Assembly: GCA_037044905.1 (NCBI GenBank)
Contig: JBAOKB010000136.1
Span: 1 to 64,000, forward strand
Length of the DNA: 64,000 nucleotides
Origin: Hortaea werneckii
Taxonomy: Eukaryota > Ascomycota > Dothideomycetes > Mycosphaerellales > Teratosphaeriaceae
Direction of reading: 5' to 3'
The notes under the pieces were generated by a model. It did not search any database and was not told the origin of the DNA. It saw only the letters and a program-made list of their open reading frames with translations. Made by a program: the position numbers and the translations under genes. Shown here one piece after another: positions 32,678 through 42,899 of this stretch; position 1 is the first letter of the stretch; the number at the start of each line of letters is the position of its first letter.

Positions 32678-34861
32678 ATGGGAGAGCACCAGGAACCTGA
32701 TTACGATGAGCATGAACTTGAAGACGAAGAGTATCTGCATGTTAATAGTGAATGCTCCTCCATCGACTCTGAGAGCGAACCTCCAGAAAGCGAGCAAGAC
32801 ACTGAGAGCGTTTTGAAATCGAGGTCCGCCGTGTCGCTGGATATGACATCGACAAATTCTCGATTGTTCGACGGACAGCGTGCTGACCACGAGCTGGAAG
32901 CTGTGCAGCGCGTCAAAAAGTCTGCTCAGAAATCTACGACTCGCAAAAGAAAGAGACCAATCGACCAAGAAGACGAGCTAAAGTCTCAAGAAAAGCCACC
33001 CAGGACACCTAAGGCTCGTCCGATGAGTGACGGAGGACTTCCTTTGTTGGAAAAGGATCTTTTAACGTATCACGAGAAAGAGATGATGCAGATACTCGAT
33101 TACGGGGAGGACGAGATAGCAGAATTTGAAGGAGTGCGCAATAAAATCTGGAAGTGCAATCTTGCGAGACTGGAACTTGACGTGTCAGTCTGCAGAGATA
33201 TATTGGGCGAGCATGAGGTACCTTTCAAGCATCAGAAGAAACCGAGGTCGCCTGTCGACTGTGCGACGTCAAAATCTAGTGACACTTTGCCTCCAAAGGA
33301 AATTGAAGGCGCACCTGAGCAAGGCGGCTCGTGCCCTCATGAGCATTTGGACAAGACCAGAAAAGATGCTCAGGATGAGGCAGCCCTCGAAGAGGATCTT
33401 TACGAAGACTTTAAGAAATGGAAAATGCCATCGGGTGACTACAAGCCGGTCCCCCTCGACAAGAAGCTTGTCGAAGCTCTCAAGAAATCGCTCAGAACAC
33501 CCCCGCGCATCCTCTATCGGGCATCGTCTTGGGAAGGTATCAAGCGTACCAATGGATACGACGAGATTACCCTACATGTCCCAGCTGCTCATATGAATGA
33601 CGATGAAAAGTGTCACGACAGCCTTTATGATATTCCGAATGGGCTTGGCGAGCTAGCTGAAATGCTTGGACATCGCTTCCTGTGGTCTGACCGCCGGCGG
33701 GACGAGACTCTGTCCTGGACTTCGTCGCTACTCTTCGCCATTGTCCATGCTTCTGGCCGCCTTGCAAAAGGTCAAAGGGGAGTAGTGATCCATACAATCG
33801 ACACGACGAAGGTCAAGACACTCGATGGCCGCCCCGTGGAATTCCACTTCGCCCCAGATCTGCTCCGCATTCTCGAAATCCAGAGCTATAAGTGCTGGGA
33901 CAGCTTTCAACTGACAAATTTACGGCAACCATGGTATACTCATGAGTGGATCACCCACCACGTCGTAAAGTCCCCATTTAGACACAGCCATGAAGCTGAT
34001 ATCGCAGAGCTGATCGACAAAGGACTGTATAGCTTCGTTAGCTCCCTCAAGACACAGGAAGACGATGACATGCGGAGTCTATACCACCGCTGTTGTTACA
34101 GTCGTAGTTTGGAGCACGCCAAAGATGGTGGCGTAAAAACGATTACAACCGAAGACTTGAATAAAGCAAAAGACCTTGCAATGTGCTTTTTGTCGGCTCA
34201 GACTCGAAGTCTTGGTTTCGAGCCGCCCATTCACCTCTTCATCGACTTTCTTGGGTTGAAAGCACGGCCAAAGACAAACCCAGTCTTCATTGACTGGATT
34301 CGAAAGCGATACAATTCAGACGATCTACGGAGATCAGCTTACGAAAACATGATTCGTATTCCAAACAATACGCCCGAGCTTGCACAAGCGCTAGAGCTTG
34401 CCCGGGATGCTTTCGCTGCGCTAGAATTGCCCCCATTGCCAGGCACAAGAGTCTGGATGGCAGACTCTGCCTTCAATTGGTTTTGCAAATGGCTGCAACC
34501 TGTCTGGAAACGCATCAAAATAAGAGATCGTAAAACAAAGGTCAAGCTTCCTTCTCAAAACAAGGATTCGTCGATAGCTTCTGCAAAATCAGCGCAAGAC
34601 TTTCCTGAAGACAGCGACGCAATGGGAAAGACAGGAGGAGCAGACGACAAAGATGATTCTCTACCTTCACCGATAGGTGAGGAAGGCGGCGATGCCGGCC
34701 AGGAAGAGAGTCGTTCTGGCTTTCCGAATGGAACGGCAGGCTCTTCTCCAGACGTGAATAAGATGGACGTGGACGAATTTGACCATTTCCTTTCAACGGA
34801 TGAGGATGGCCACTCCACAAGCCTTGACAATGGAGATGCAGGGCTGCTACGCGAAATTTGA
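32678..34861 (+). CDS. Uncharacterised fungal protein with R/S/E-pattern central domain
   Basis: 727 residues from the ATG at 32678. The upstream frame has only GTG starts. Intronless. The N-terminal 250 residues are charged and disordered, with a KRKR nuclear-signal-like run at about 90-93. The central 270-430 region looks like a folded domain: RILYRASSWEGIKR with Arg281, then DETLSWTSSLLFAIVHA (346-356), then YTHEWITHHVV with Glu423. That order and spacing recall the R / S-x-S / E pattern of ADP-ribosyltransferase-like folds and of fungal DUF7587-type proteins. The next gene has the same pattern. A helical region follows (EDLNKAKDLAMCFLSAQ) and an acidic disordered tail. I do not know its function. 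Activity is unproven. Confidence 0.6.
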   Translation: MGEHQEPDYDEHELEDEEYLHVNSECSSIDSESEPPESEQDTESVLKSRSAVSLDMTSTNSRLFDGQRADHELEAVQRVKKSAQKSTTRKRKRPIDQEDELKSQEKPPRTPKARPMSDGGLPLLEKDLLTYHEKEMMQILDYGEDEIAEFEGVRNKIWKCNLARLELDVSVCRDILGEHEVPFKHQKKPRSPVDCATSKSSDTLPPKEIEGAPEQGGSCPHEHLDKTRKDAQDEAALEEDLYEDFKKWKMPSGDYKPVPLDKKLVEALKKSLRTPPRILYRASSWEGIKRTNGYDEITLHVPAAHMNDDEKCHDSLYDIPNGLGELAEMLGHRFLWSDRRRDETLSWTSSLLFAIVHASGRLAKGQRGVVIHTIDTTKVKTLDGRPVEFHFAPDLLRILEIQSYKCWDSFQLTNLRQPWYTHEWITHHVVKSPFRHSHEADIAELIDKGLYSFVSSLKTQEDDDMRSLYHRCCYSRSLEHAKDGGVKTITTEDLNKAKDLAMCFLSAQTRSLGFEPPIHLFIDFLGLKARPKTNPVFIDWIRKRYNSDDLRRSAYENMIRIPNNTPELAQALELARDAFAALELPPLPGTRVWMADSAFNWFCKWLQPVWKRIKIRDRKTKVKLPSQNKDSSIASAKSAQDFPEDSDAMGKTGGADDKDDSLPSPIGEEGGDAGQEESRSGFPNGTAGSSPDVNKMDVDEFDHFLSTDEDGHSTSLDNGDAGLLREI

Positions 34862-35461
34862 AATTCACAGGCACGAGCTACGAGTACTCGCTGCGCTGAT
34901 GATATCAAAAGGGTAGAAGTGACTCGCAGTGAGCAGGCCCCTAAGAATGACACCTGGCAATGATCTTGTGCATAGGGGCGTAGAGCAGTGGGATTTGCGT
35001 ACTCATTGTCTACATACAGTTCAACATTCATAGTTCGACTATTCTAGCCACACAATTTTGCAGACGCAAATGTGACATTCAAGTTGTTCTCCACTCTTCT
35101 TCCTTTCTGTTCGTTGATTATTTCTTTTCCTCATATTGCTCTGCCCTTGAAGCCTCCGTAGCAACTGCTCCCGTCTTCATGCCCAGGTATGTGAAATACA
35201 AAAAGAAATTTCCGAGGATGAACATCAAATACGTCTTCTCTAGAAGGTCTAGCAAGCTTCACGTTCTTTGACTGGTCAGACGTCCCTCACCTTTTGCCTT
35301 CACTTGGACTTTTTATCTTGCTTCACTTACTACATCTAACACCCACTTTTGTGTTCACATCTTGCTCTGTCAACTTTTGCAAAACCCTTCACAGCTTATC
35401 ATCTCCCATAGCTTTCTTTACGCTTTTTGAAAGCTACTCAATCAATGCAACAAAGCTAGGG
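34862..35461. other. Spacer and leader between the two R/S/E-pattern genes
   Basis: 600 bp. The second half is pyrimidine-rich. The downstream frame is open for 56 codons before its first ATG but opens with TTG, so this stretch is treated as leader. Confidence 0.4.
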
Positions 35462-36742
35462 ATGACACCAAAATACCTGTTCCGTGTATGGTCAAAACAG
35501 TCGCATGGGACAAATACACCGACGTTATTTGTTCCAGCCTCAGGACCGAACAGCTCGAACAAGCCACTTGAGCCTTCCAACATCACTGCACGGATGGTCC
35601 AAGACGCATTCATCGGCCGTCAATTACCTAACTGCCCTTTCATCTTTTTGACCGACTCGCCCATACACGCTCTTCAGCTGGCTGCGAAGAAGAAGGCAGA
35701 TGGATTTGGAGAAATGCAGATAACGTGTGTCAACACCACTTCTTCCAGCACTCCAGAAGGTGCTTCAGTCGAGTTCCACTCAGCGAAAAGCGTCTTGGAC
35801 GATTCTGGCGCCATTATGCGGACAAACCATGATGGATCTGCTCGAGAGTATCCCGATGAGTATATCACAATCTACCAATCTGTCAAATTAGGGCTTGGGT
35901 CTGCGACGGTGGCGTATGATCGCCTCATCCAACTTGGACTATTCCAACTCTATCCCCACTTGAAGGCAGTCAACCAAAGACACCGGGTGATGTGGTATCA
36001 CAGCATCAGAGATCTGCGAAAATATGGTTTCGCCCAGGATAGACCGATCAAAGAGTTGTCGAAAGAGAAATTCACCCTAGCTGCTCAATTTGCTGCGTCT
36101 TTTACTCCAGCGATTGGAAACAAAGAGTTGAATTCAGCGCCCATCCATCTTATTGCAGCGTTTCTTGTGTTCCAGAAGAGGAATGTCGCCGAGCTCGCTA
36201 TGTCGGTCTATTTTGAGTCGGATCGACCAATTCAGAGAACGGCAAATGTCGCAAGACAACATTCCAAGCACAACCCCAAGCTGAGCTTGCATACGCCGGA
36301 CGACTTGGGAGCGAACTCAAACGAACCACTGAAAAGTAACAAGAAGCGGTCGGCAGACGTGATCGATCTAACAGAAGACGAGCCATCACCAGCGAAACGT
36401 GTCAAGAGAGAACCGATTCCAGTTGTGGATTTGACTCTGGATGAGGAGCCAGATTATGGAGGTTCGAGAGTTGCAGATGCCCGACATTACCAAGACTTAT
36501 TAAATGCTCTGGCAGGCAAACGCTTCCGCTTGCAATACCTGGGCGCAAGTGTCCCAATCACTCAGTCTGTGCTTCTGGAAGAAAGACGTGAATGGGAGGT
36601 CTGGCATCGCCAGAGCAGAGAAGCCTATAGGGCTCAGAAAGTGTACACGGAGAGAATGCCGCGGAGGTATTCCGTGAAGCGAGGGAACAGAAGGGGTGCT
36701 AAGGGAAGTCTGGGTTGGACAAGCCGGAATAGATATTCCTAG
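35462..36742 (+). CDS. R/S/E-pattern (DUF7587-like) protein with two SUMO-interaction-like motifs
   Basis: 426 residues from the ATG at 35462, intronless. The N-terminus is YLFRVWSKQSHG (Arg8). PFIFLTDSPIHALQLA (59-74) and YPDEYITIYQSVKLG with Glu133 complete the same R / [ST]x[ST] / E-[YW]-I-T order as in the preceding gene. The middle (about 155-250) is probably helical. The C-terminal third holds two matching acidic-hydrophobic motifs, DVIDLTEDE (299-307) and VVDLTLDEE (321-329), with a basic KRVKR run between them. These look like SUMO-interaction motifs flanking a nuclear signal. The tail is Arg-rich. I infer a nuclear, SUMO-binding protein with an ADP-ribosyltransferase-like domain of unknown activity. 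Confidence 0.6.
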   Translation: MTPKYLFRVWSKQSHGTNTPTLFVPASGPNSSNKPLEPSNITARMVQDAFIGRQLPNCPFIFLTDSPIHALQLAAKKKADGFGEMQITCVNTTSSSTPEGASVEFHSAKSVLDDSGAIMRTNHDGSAREYPDEYITIYQSVKLGLGSATVAYDRLIQLGLFQLYPHLKAVNQRHRVMWYHSIRDLRKYGFAQDRPIKELSKEKFTLAAQFAASFTPAIGNKELNSAPIHLIAAFLVFQKRNVAELAMSVYFESDRPIQRTANVARQHSKHNPKLSLHTPDDLGANSNEPLKSNKKRSADVIDLTEDEPSPAKRVKREPIPVVDLTLDEEPDYGGSRVADARHYQDLLNALAGKRFRLQYLGASVPITQSVLLEERREWEVWHRQSREAYRAQKVYTERMPRRYSVKRGNRRGAKGSLGWTSRNRYS

Positions 36743-36948
36743 CATTTCGATGACGAGTCCATGAGACGGAGAAGGCAGTAGCAAGGTCGTTGGTCGGTCC
36801 GTGTTTCCGACGACAGCGGTCATCTAGGGTGAGCAAGCTCGAGGCAGCAGACAGCGTCTGAATCAATGCTCATGGTATCATGATGTTTTCTGGTATACGG
36901 CTGAGTTTGTAAGGAGCTTTTCCATAGACTGTGAAAGGAAGAGCGATG

Positions 36949-39102
36949 CTATAATTGCGGCACGAACCCTTCACTCTCCACTTTCCATCCATCTGGCCAA
37001 TGCCCGCCTTCATTACCATCCCAGCCGCCTGCTAACAAGGCTACCGCCCACAGCAGACTTGCAGCGCCAGGCATATAAGGCGTAGGTACCCTTGCCCCAC
37101 CGACGTGGTACCCAGCATCGTCGAAGGCAAAGTTCTCGTCTAGTAGCCAGGCTACAGCTTGATCGACGTCTCCCAGTCGTGCAGCATTCATGGATAGGAG
37201 CGGGAAATCCCATCCGAAACTATATGTGAAATTCCATGTCTCGTAGACTTTGTCCATTGTATTTTGCATGATAGTCAGGTTGAACTGATCAGGCTGAGGA
37301 GGAAGCCAGCCATATAGACCTAGCATTGACGGATGGTCTTCCGTGTAGCCTTCCGTGCTCCACATGTTTTCGATACCTTCAAAGATGACATATGTCTCGT
37401 TCTGGACCGGTAAAGGTGCCAGGTGCTCTGCAACGTGCTTCCAACGCCCAGGTGACTCTTTGTTTTGCCGCGCTTGCCACTCGCAAGCAATTGAGAGACC
37501 CATCTTCCAATACGCCAGCTCGAAAGCGGTGTTCATCGTGGCATTGGGATCAGTGTTCTCGCTTGACGGATACATGGGTGGCCCTAAATCGTACACGCCG
37601 GTTGTTTCGTTCCAATACGCGTAGCTTGCCATAAACTCGGCAGTGTGCCAAAGTATGTCTGCCCATTTTTGAAGTGTTCGATTACTCGGGTGAGAACGGT
37701 AGTCTAATTCAGCGAAGTACATTGGGTGAGGTTGCTGCCATATTAGTAGACTGTTGATCTCACCTGGCGCGCTTCGGCCAATTGGGTCGCTCATCTTGCC
37801 CCACCGCGCACCGTCGTAACCTTGTCTCTGGGCTCGTTCCAGTGAGGTAGATAGGAACCGCTTGTATACACCTGGAACAGAGCGGTCTTGAAGGGCCCAC
37901 CTTCCCCAGCGACCCCAGTGTCCAATGTGCCATAACCACATCTCAGCATGAAATTTGCCATACCAGCCGTTGTTCACCAGACCAGATTCTTGAGGTGGGT
38001 CAAAACCAGCCTCGTTGACTGCAAGGATATATTGACTCTGCACGATTCGACGCTGAAGTTCGGTGGCGTTAGCGTTGTCTGAGTTGGTCAGGTCGAGGAA
38101 TGCACCCTCTTCCCAAAACCACTGCCAGTAGTGATGGGATGCTGAGCGAATCAGCTCCACGTCGGTAGAGACGCGCGTGCCAGTACCATCCACGTTATAG
38201 AAAGCAGCATTTACCGGCTCTGGTTGATCATGGTAAGACACTGTCACTGAGAGTTTGTGGCAGCCTCTGGTGCTCAGGATGTAGCGGTGCGTGCCAGGTA
38301 TTGGCCCAGACAAAGAGGCATCTTCGTTCCAGTGTATTGTTGTATAGTAGATCGTTTCGTCCATCATATGCTTGATTGTAGCTTGTCGATGGCTCTGGTG
38401 TAGAAGCTCAGTCGTGTGATTTGATGTCGCATTCCAAAGGCCGACGAATGGCGCCTCGAACTTGTTCTTGTCTGTCATGTAAGGGTAATCCAGGAATATT
38501 CCAAGGGCACCATCTGCCAGCTTTTCTGAACTCAGCTCTACGGCAATTGTAGAAGACCATGGATCGGCCATAGTAGCGACTCGAACGTCCGATCCATCCC
38601 AAACGAAGCTTGATGTTAATATGCCCGTGTACAGGTCCAGCGCCTGCTCCGTACTTTCAACATCCTCTTCCGAGACATCTCTGTCCCCAAACCACAAACC
38701 TATTCTGCCCAGATTTGCACGATGGGGATTCGCGATCATCCATTGGCTGATCTCAGCCTCCGCTGGATTTGGCTGAGCATAATTGACCAAACGGTCGTGA
38801 GTTACCCAGTCCAGGCCGGTAAAGTCTGATGGCTGTGTCTGGTTTGGTATGGATGGAAGCGAGCTGTTGTGCCAGCACCACGACGACAAAGTGTTGTAGG
38901 GAAGCCAAGTTTGTAGTCCGGAGACATCGGCGCCGAAGGCAAAGTTCCCGTTTCCTACCTGCAATGGAGTGGAGTTGGAGGACGAAATGCGGTATGGATT
39001 GAAGGACTGGACGATAGTCTTGCGGTCTATCACCGCATAGGACGGAATGCTGAACAGTGAGATGATTTTGAACAGTAAGAGAAGCATTCTGACGCGAGAC
39101 AT
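36949..39102 (-). CDS. Secreted six-hairpin glycosidase-like enzyme
   Basis: 717 residues from the ATG at 39102, intronless. A signal peptide (MSRVRMLLLLFKIISLF, to about residue 23) follows directly. A longer frame adds 24 residues before it and was rejected. About a dozen N-glycosylation sequons (NST, NSS, NQT, NHT, NRT, NLT, NFT) fit secretion. The sequence has an N-terminal beta-rich part (GNGNFAFGADVSG, about 50-330). The catalytic part is of (alpha/alpha)6-barrel type: NNGWYGKFHAEMWLWHIGHW, then GYDGARWGKMSDPIGRS and LIWQQPHPMYFAELDYR. This arrangement resembles GH65-like and related clans. I cannot fix the exact family or the substrate. The aromatic and acidic residues in the barrel suggest it is catalytic. 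Confidence 0.75.
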   Translation of the reverse strand: MSRVRMLLLLFKIISLFSIPSYAVIDRKTIVQSFNPYRISSSNSTPLQVGNGNFAFGADVSGLQTWLPYNTLSSWCWHNSSLPSIPNQTQPSDFTGLDWVTHDRLVNYAQPNPAEAEISQWMIANPHRANLGRIGLWFGDRDVSEEDVESTEQALDLYTGILTSSFVWDGSDVRVATMADPWSSTIAVELSSEKLADGALGIFLDYPYMTDKNKFEAPFVGLWNATSNHTTELLHQSHRQATIKHMMDETIYYTTIHWNEDASLSGPIPGTHRYILSTRGCHKLSVTVSYHDQPEPVNAAFYNVDGTGTRVSTDVELIRSASHHYWQWFWEEGAFLDLTNSDNANATELQRRIVQSQYILAVNEAGFDPPQESGLVNNGWYGKFHAEMWLWHIGHWGRWGRWALQDRSVPGVYKRFLSTSLERAQRQGYDGARWGKMSDPIGRSAPGEINSLLIWQQPHPMYFAELDYRSHPSNRTLQKWADILWHTAEFMASYAYWNETTGVYDLGPPMYPSSENTDPNATMNTAFELAYWKMGLSIACEWQARQNKESPGRWKHVAEHLAPLPVQNETYVIFEGIENMWSTEGYTEDHPSMLGLYGWLPPQPDQFNLTIMQNTMDKVYETWNFTYSFGWDFPLLSMNAARLGDVDQAVAWLLDENFAFDDAGYHVGGARVPTPYMPGAASLLWAVALLAGGWDGNEGGHWPDGWKVESEGFVPQL

Positions 39103-39724
39103 GATAGGCGCCCGGGTAGGTTGCGGAAAGTGGCGTGAATACCTCTTATTACTTACATCTTTCTTGCCGTTCATATATCAAATGCTTCGGGGGGCAATAT
39201 GCCGAATAGAACAGTTTTGTACTTTCCCAATGATGAGAAGGCATGTCGATTTACCCGGCGTGCGGAGTTGAAGGAGCTTAGATCTGCAAAGTATGGATGA
39301 TGATGCAGGATCAGCAACGGAAAGCTATTTGCTAGTCGGCAACTCAACCTCTATGACCGCGATGCATTCATTTGCACTTCTGCGGCCATCTATCGTAACT
39401 GTAAAGACCTGTGCGTGTCGAAAAAGACGGATGGCGACGTTGATAGGAACCGTGGAACGCCCAGCGCCTGACGACCTTTTGTGACATCATTGTTCCGGAA
39501 AGGGCAGCCGATAAACATGGGCGCTTTCACTGCTGCTTTCACCACAGTCTGAAGCAACCATCATGCCCGGGTTGACAACCCTGCTGCGTCGTTTCAACCT
39601 ACACCCGCTCGCTCCACACGCGAAGCGATGACTTACGTTCCTAGGGCCGACGAGTAACACTTCTAATATCTACCTCATAAGCCATCCGCCTTCTTGGAAC
39701 AGTTCGCGACAAGAGCTGAGCAAC
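39103..39724. other. Divergent promoter region, glycosidase / Mpv17 genes
   Basis: 620 bp between two divergent starts. No coding frame or strong core element recognised. Confidence 0.4.
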
Positions 39725-40471
39725 ATGGCTTTGTCTCCCGTGCTTCGAGCGACGGTACAGGCAGGGATTCTATCTGCTCTATCTAATATAATTGGACAGC
39801 TCATCACTTGCTACAAGTCTCATGTCAGCCTGCCTTGCCTGCTTACCGCACCTTTGGCTCTTCAAGCTGATTCAGAACAGGTCCCATACACCATCAACCC
39901 TACCGAACTCTTCCAATTCACCCTGTTTTCCGTCCTTGCATGCCCACCCAATTTTCTCTGGCAAAGCTGGTTAGAAGGATCATTCCCAGGATACACCGAA
40001 GCGCTCGCACCAACGGAGAAAGAGAGGCTAGTAGACGATGCGGTTTCAGGCAAAGGATCCGGTACCAGATCAGAGCGTGATCCCGATCAGGTAGCGAAGC
40101 GGACCTCGAACAAAGACAGCGGCGCCATGACAGGCAAGAGTGTAACAGCAGACCCGAAGAAAGCAAGCAAGAAGCTCAACAAGAAGAACACACTCATCAA
40201 GTTCTCACTTGACCAGACGATAGGTGCTGGAGTGAACACTGTGCTCTTCCTGATCGGACTGCCGCTTCTACGTGGTCAGACGGACATGAAAATCCTCCAG
40301 GATAGGGTCGTTGAGGAGTTTTGGCCCATGATCTACGCTGGGCAGCGGCTATGGCCTGCAGTCAGCGTGCTACAGTTCACTGTAGTTCCTTTCGAGTACC
40401 GACAACTGGTTGGTAGTACCGTAGGCTTGGTCTGGGGAGTCTACTTGAGCTTGATCGCTGGGGCGAGATGA
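39725..40471 (+). CDS. Mpv17/PMP22-family membrane protein
   Basis: 248 residues, intronless, ATG in good context (CAACATGG). Family features run in order: an N-terminal span (ILSALSNIIGQLI), the ACPPNFLWQSWLEGSFPGY block (about 76-95), a span around 160-185 (DQTIGAGVNTVLFLIGLPLL), and the C-terminal signature RLWPAVSVLQFTVVPFEYRQL followed by WGVYLSL. A charged linker of about 55 residues (about 98-155, Lys/Ser/Asp-rich) sits between the first pair and last pair of spans and is longer than in yeast Sym1 or animal Mpv17. Family members sit in the mitochondrial inner or peroxisomal membrane. Which membrane applies here is not evident. Confidence 0.85.
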   Translation: MALSPVLRATVQAGILSALSNIIGQLITCYKSHVSLPCLLTAPLALQADSEQVPYTINPTELFQFTLFSVLACPPNFLWQSWLEGSFPGYTEALAPTEKERLVDDAVSGKGSGTRSERDPDQVAKRTSNKDSGAMTGKSVTADPKKASKKLNKKNTLIKFSLDQTIGAGVNTVLFLIGLPLLRGQTDMKILQDRVVEEFWPMIYAGQRLWPAVSVLQFTVVPFEYRQLVGSTVGLVWGVYLSLIAGAR

Positions 40472-41111
40472 GATTTGTGGTACATGCAAAAGGTAGACTT
40501 GATTTCGAAAGAGGGGCTGTTTTGATACACTGATAGATCCGATAAATGCATATCCCATACCCTTGGAGCTGCCTACATGCGCTTTGAGTCTCACTAATGA
40601 GTCCATGGGCAGCGTCAACTCCGAATGAAAAGGTGAAGGCTTTCTCATTATCTGGTAAATGATCTGCATTTACCTCCTAGTACCGCCGCAGCAAGCTCAA
40701 TCGGAAGTTTAGATGCGGTTTCCAAGTCTCCAGGCTAAGTTATGATGCGTGCCTTTCCAACATACTGTCTGAAGACTAGGGAACGGAACGAAAGTCTCAG
40801 TCCTGCAGACGACTTATGATGTTCATTCGATAATTAAGATCTGTGCCTTCCTCTGTTCAGGTCTGATTTGCCAGCCTGCAAAGTGGCTGACGGGAGGGGG
40901 CTCGATTTCGAATGCCTTAGGCAATCATAGTCGCAGCGGAAAGTGCCCGCTGATAACCCGGCGTTTCGTCACCGTCGGGACCGTCAACAATCTTTCGGCT
41001 TCCACGTAGGCCTGTAAGTAGTTGCCTCATTGCCGCTGCCCAACTCCCTTCGAATAATCCTTTCTATTTCGAAGCAGCAGTGAGTCTTCAGAGACCGCGA
41101 AGTAAGCCAGA
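40472..41111. other. Intergenic region before the deubiquitinase gene
   Basis: 640 bp. No coding frame or repeat recognised. It holds the deubiquitinase promoter. Confidence 0.4.
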
Positions 41112-42899
41112 ATGGCGCCGGTGTCTGTCAAAGTCAAACACCAAGGCAAGACATACGATGTCGACGTCGATACCGATTCAACGGGCGAGGAGCTCAAGAT
41201 GCAGCTCTTCTCGCTGACCAACGTCGAGCCTGAAAACCAGAAAGTCCTGGCCGGGAAGCTAGTCAAGGATGACACCCCTCTCAACTCTCTGGGACTCAAG
41301 CCGGGCAAGCTCATCACTCTGATGGGCTCACCCTCAGCAGACGTGGTGATGGAAGTACCAAAGGAAAAGATGAAGTTCGCGGAAGACATGACAGAGGCGG
41401 AGCTTGCTCAGCAAGAGGGTGCTACCCCAGCTGGGTTGCAGAACACTGGCAACACCTGCTATGCCAACGCCACTCTACAAACCCTGCGATCGATACCGGA
41501 GCTGCAACAGGAGCTGATCAACTACACGCCCGGCGCACAGCCATCAGGACCGTCCTCTAGCATGTTCACCCCGGATCAGCTAGCACAGTACGGCATCGGC
41601 GGGCTAGGCGGTGGCAACGACTTAACCACTGCCTTGCGGGACCTTTACAAGCAGATGTCTGAAACGCAGCAGGGCTTTCCACCGATCATGTTCCTTACCA
41701 CTCTTCGCCAAAAGTTCCCGCAGTTCGCCGAGCGTGCGAAGAATGGCCACGGATACGCCCAGCAAGACGCTGAAGAAGTCTGGACCCAATTGATTCAGAC
41801 CCTGCACACTTCACTTCAGTTGCCGGAAGGAGAGCGATCAGACGCGCAGCAGCAAGGATTCAAAAGCTGGGTAGACAAGTACATGGGAGGCCGATTCGAA
41901 GTCACGACGACATGTGACGATGCCCCGGATGAGGAGCCGCAGAAGCAGAAAGACGAGTTCCACGATTTGAAGTGCAACATTCAGGGCGAGACAAATCATT
42001 TGGCTGAGGGCATGCGTATTGCGCTGAACGAAAAGCTGGAGAAGAACTCGCCGACCCTGGGACGTACTGCAACCTACACTCGGCAGAGCCGAATTGCTCG
42101 CTTGCCGAAGAACCTGCCAATCCACTTGATCCGTTTCTTCTGGCGAAGAGATACCCAGAAGAAGGCGAAGATCCTAAGGAAGGTGACGTTTCAACATGAG
42201 ATCGATGTGACGGAATTCTGCACGGATGAGCTGCGGTCTAAGCTCATCCCTGTTCGCGATCGCCTGCGAGAGGTCAGGAAAGAGGAAGAGGATGTCGAGC
42301 GCGCAAAGAAGAGACAGAAGAGGATGCGGAAGGACGCCGAGGACGAAGAGGCAGTTGGCGGGAAGGTCAGGTCCGACGAGCCGATGCAGAAGCGGAAGGA
42401 GAAGGAACAGGAGCGGCAGACAAAGGCCACTGGACCGGCGAGCGAGGCTGAATTGAAGAAGGAGAAGGAGACGGCTCCCAGCAAGGATGACACTGTCATG
42501 GGTGGAACGGAAGAAACATACAAGACTGATGAAGAGATCGAGAAGGAGCGCGCTGCGTCGATCCTGGCTTCGAAGAAAGAGCTGCTTGCGGCTGTTCACC
42601 CTGATCTTAAGGCCGATCCTACCTCAAACCAGACTGGACTTTACGAGCTCAGAGCTGTGGTGACGCATCAGGGTTCTTCCGCAGACAGTGGGCACTACAC
42701 TGCTTATGTGAAGAAGACTGCTGCGCCGGGCAAGGCCGAAGACGGCAAGTGGTGGTGGTTCAATGACGAAAAGGTTCAGGAGGTGGAGAGTGAGAAGATC
42801 GAGACGCTTGCTGGTGGTGGTGAGAGCCACTCGGCGCTCATCCTGCTGTACAGGTCGGTGGAGCTGCCCACGATCGAGGAGAACGGCACCAAGGCTTAA
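41112..42899 (+). CDS. UBP6: Proteasome-associated ubiquitin C-terminal hydrolase (Ubp6/USP14)
   Basis: 595 residues, intronless. Residues 1-75 form a ubiquitin-like domain (SVKVKHQGKTYDVDVD, then LKPGKLITLMGS), the part that docks Ubp6 on the proteasome base. The Cys box is GLQNTGNTCYANATLQTLRS with Cys116. The His box is HQGSSADSGHYTAYVK with His528, and the Asn-Asp pair is in WWWFNDEKV (551-552). A charged insertion of about 100 residues (about 385-480, Lys/Glu-rich) interrupts the catalytic domain. USP14/Ubp6 trims ubiquitin from substrates at the 26S proteasome. The domain order and the intact triad support an active enzyme. Confidence 0.95.
   Translation: MAPVSVKVKHQGKTYDVDVDTDSTGEELKMQLFSLTNVEPENQKVLAGKLVKDDTPLNSLGLKPGKLITLMGSPSADVVMEVPKEKMKFAEDMTEAELAQQEGATPAGLQNTGNTCYANATLQTLRSIPELQQELINYTPGAQPSGPSSSMFTPDQLAQYGIGGLGGGNDLTTALRDLYKQMSETQQGFPPIMFLTTLRQKFPQFAERAKNGHGYAQQDAEEVWTQLIQTLHTSLQLPEGERSDAQQQGFKSWVDKYMGGRFEVTTTCDDAPDEEPQKQKDEFHDLKCNIQGETNHLAEGMRIALNEKLEKNSPTLGRTATYTRQSRIARLPKNLPIHLIRFFWRRDTQKKAKILRKVTFQHEIDVTEFCTDELRSKLIPVRDRLREVRKEEEDVERAKKRQKRMRKDAEDEEAVGGKVRSDEPMQKRKEKEQERQTKATGPASEAELKKEKETAPSKDDTVMGGTEETYKTDEEIEKERAASILASKKELLAAVHPDLKADPTSNQTGLYELRAVVTHQGSSADSGHYTAYVKKTAAPGKAEDGKWWWFNDEKVQEVESEKIETLAGGGESHSALILLYRSVELPTIEENGTKA

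Noticed and set aside
35294..35461. Upstream extension with hydrophobic start on the SIM-bearing gene
   Set aside because: It begins with TTG, not ATG, and a secretion signal conflicts with the nuclear-type motifs.
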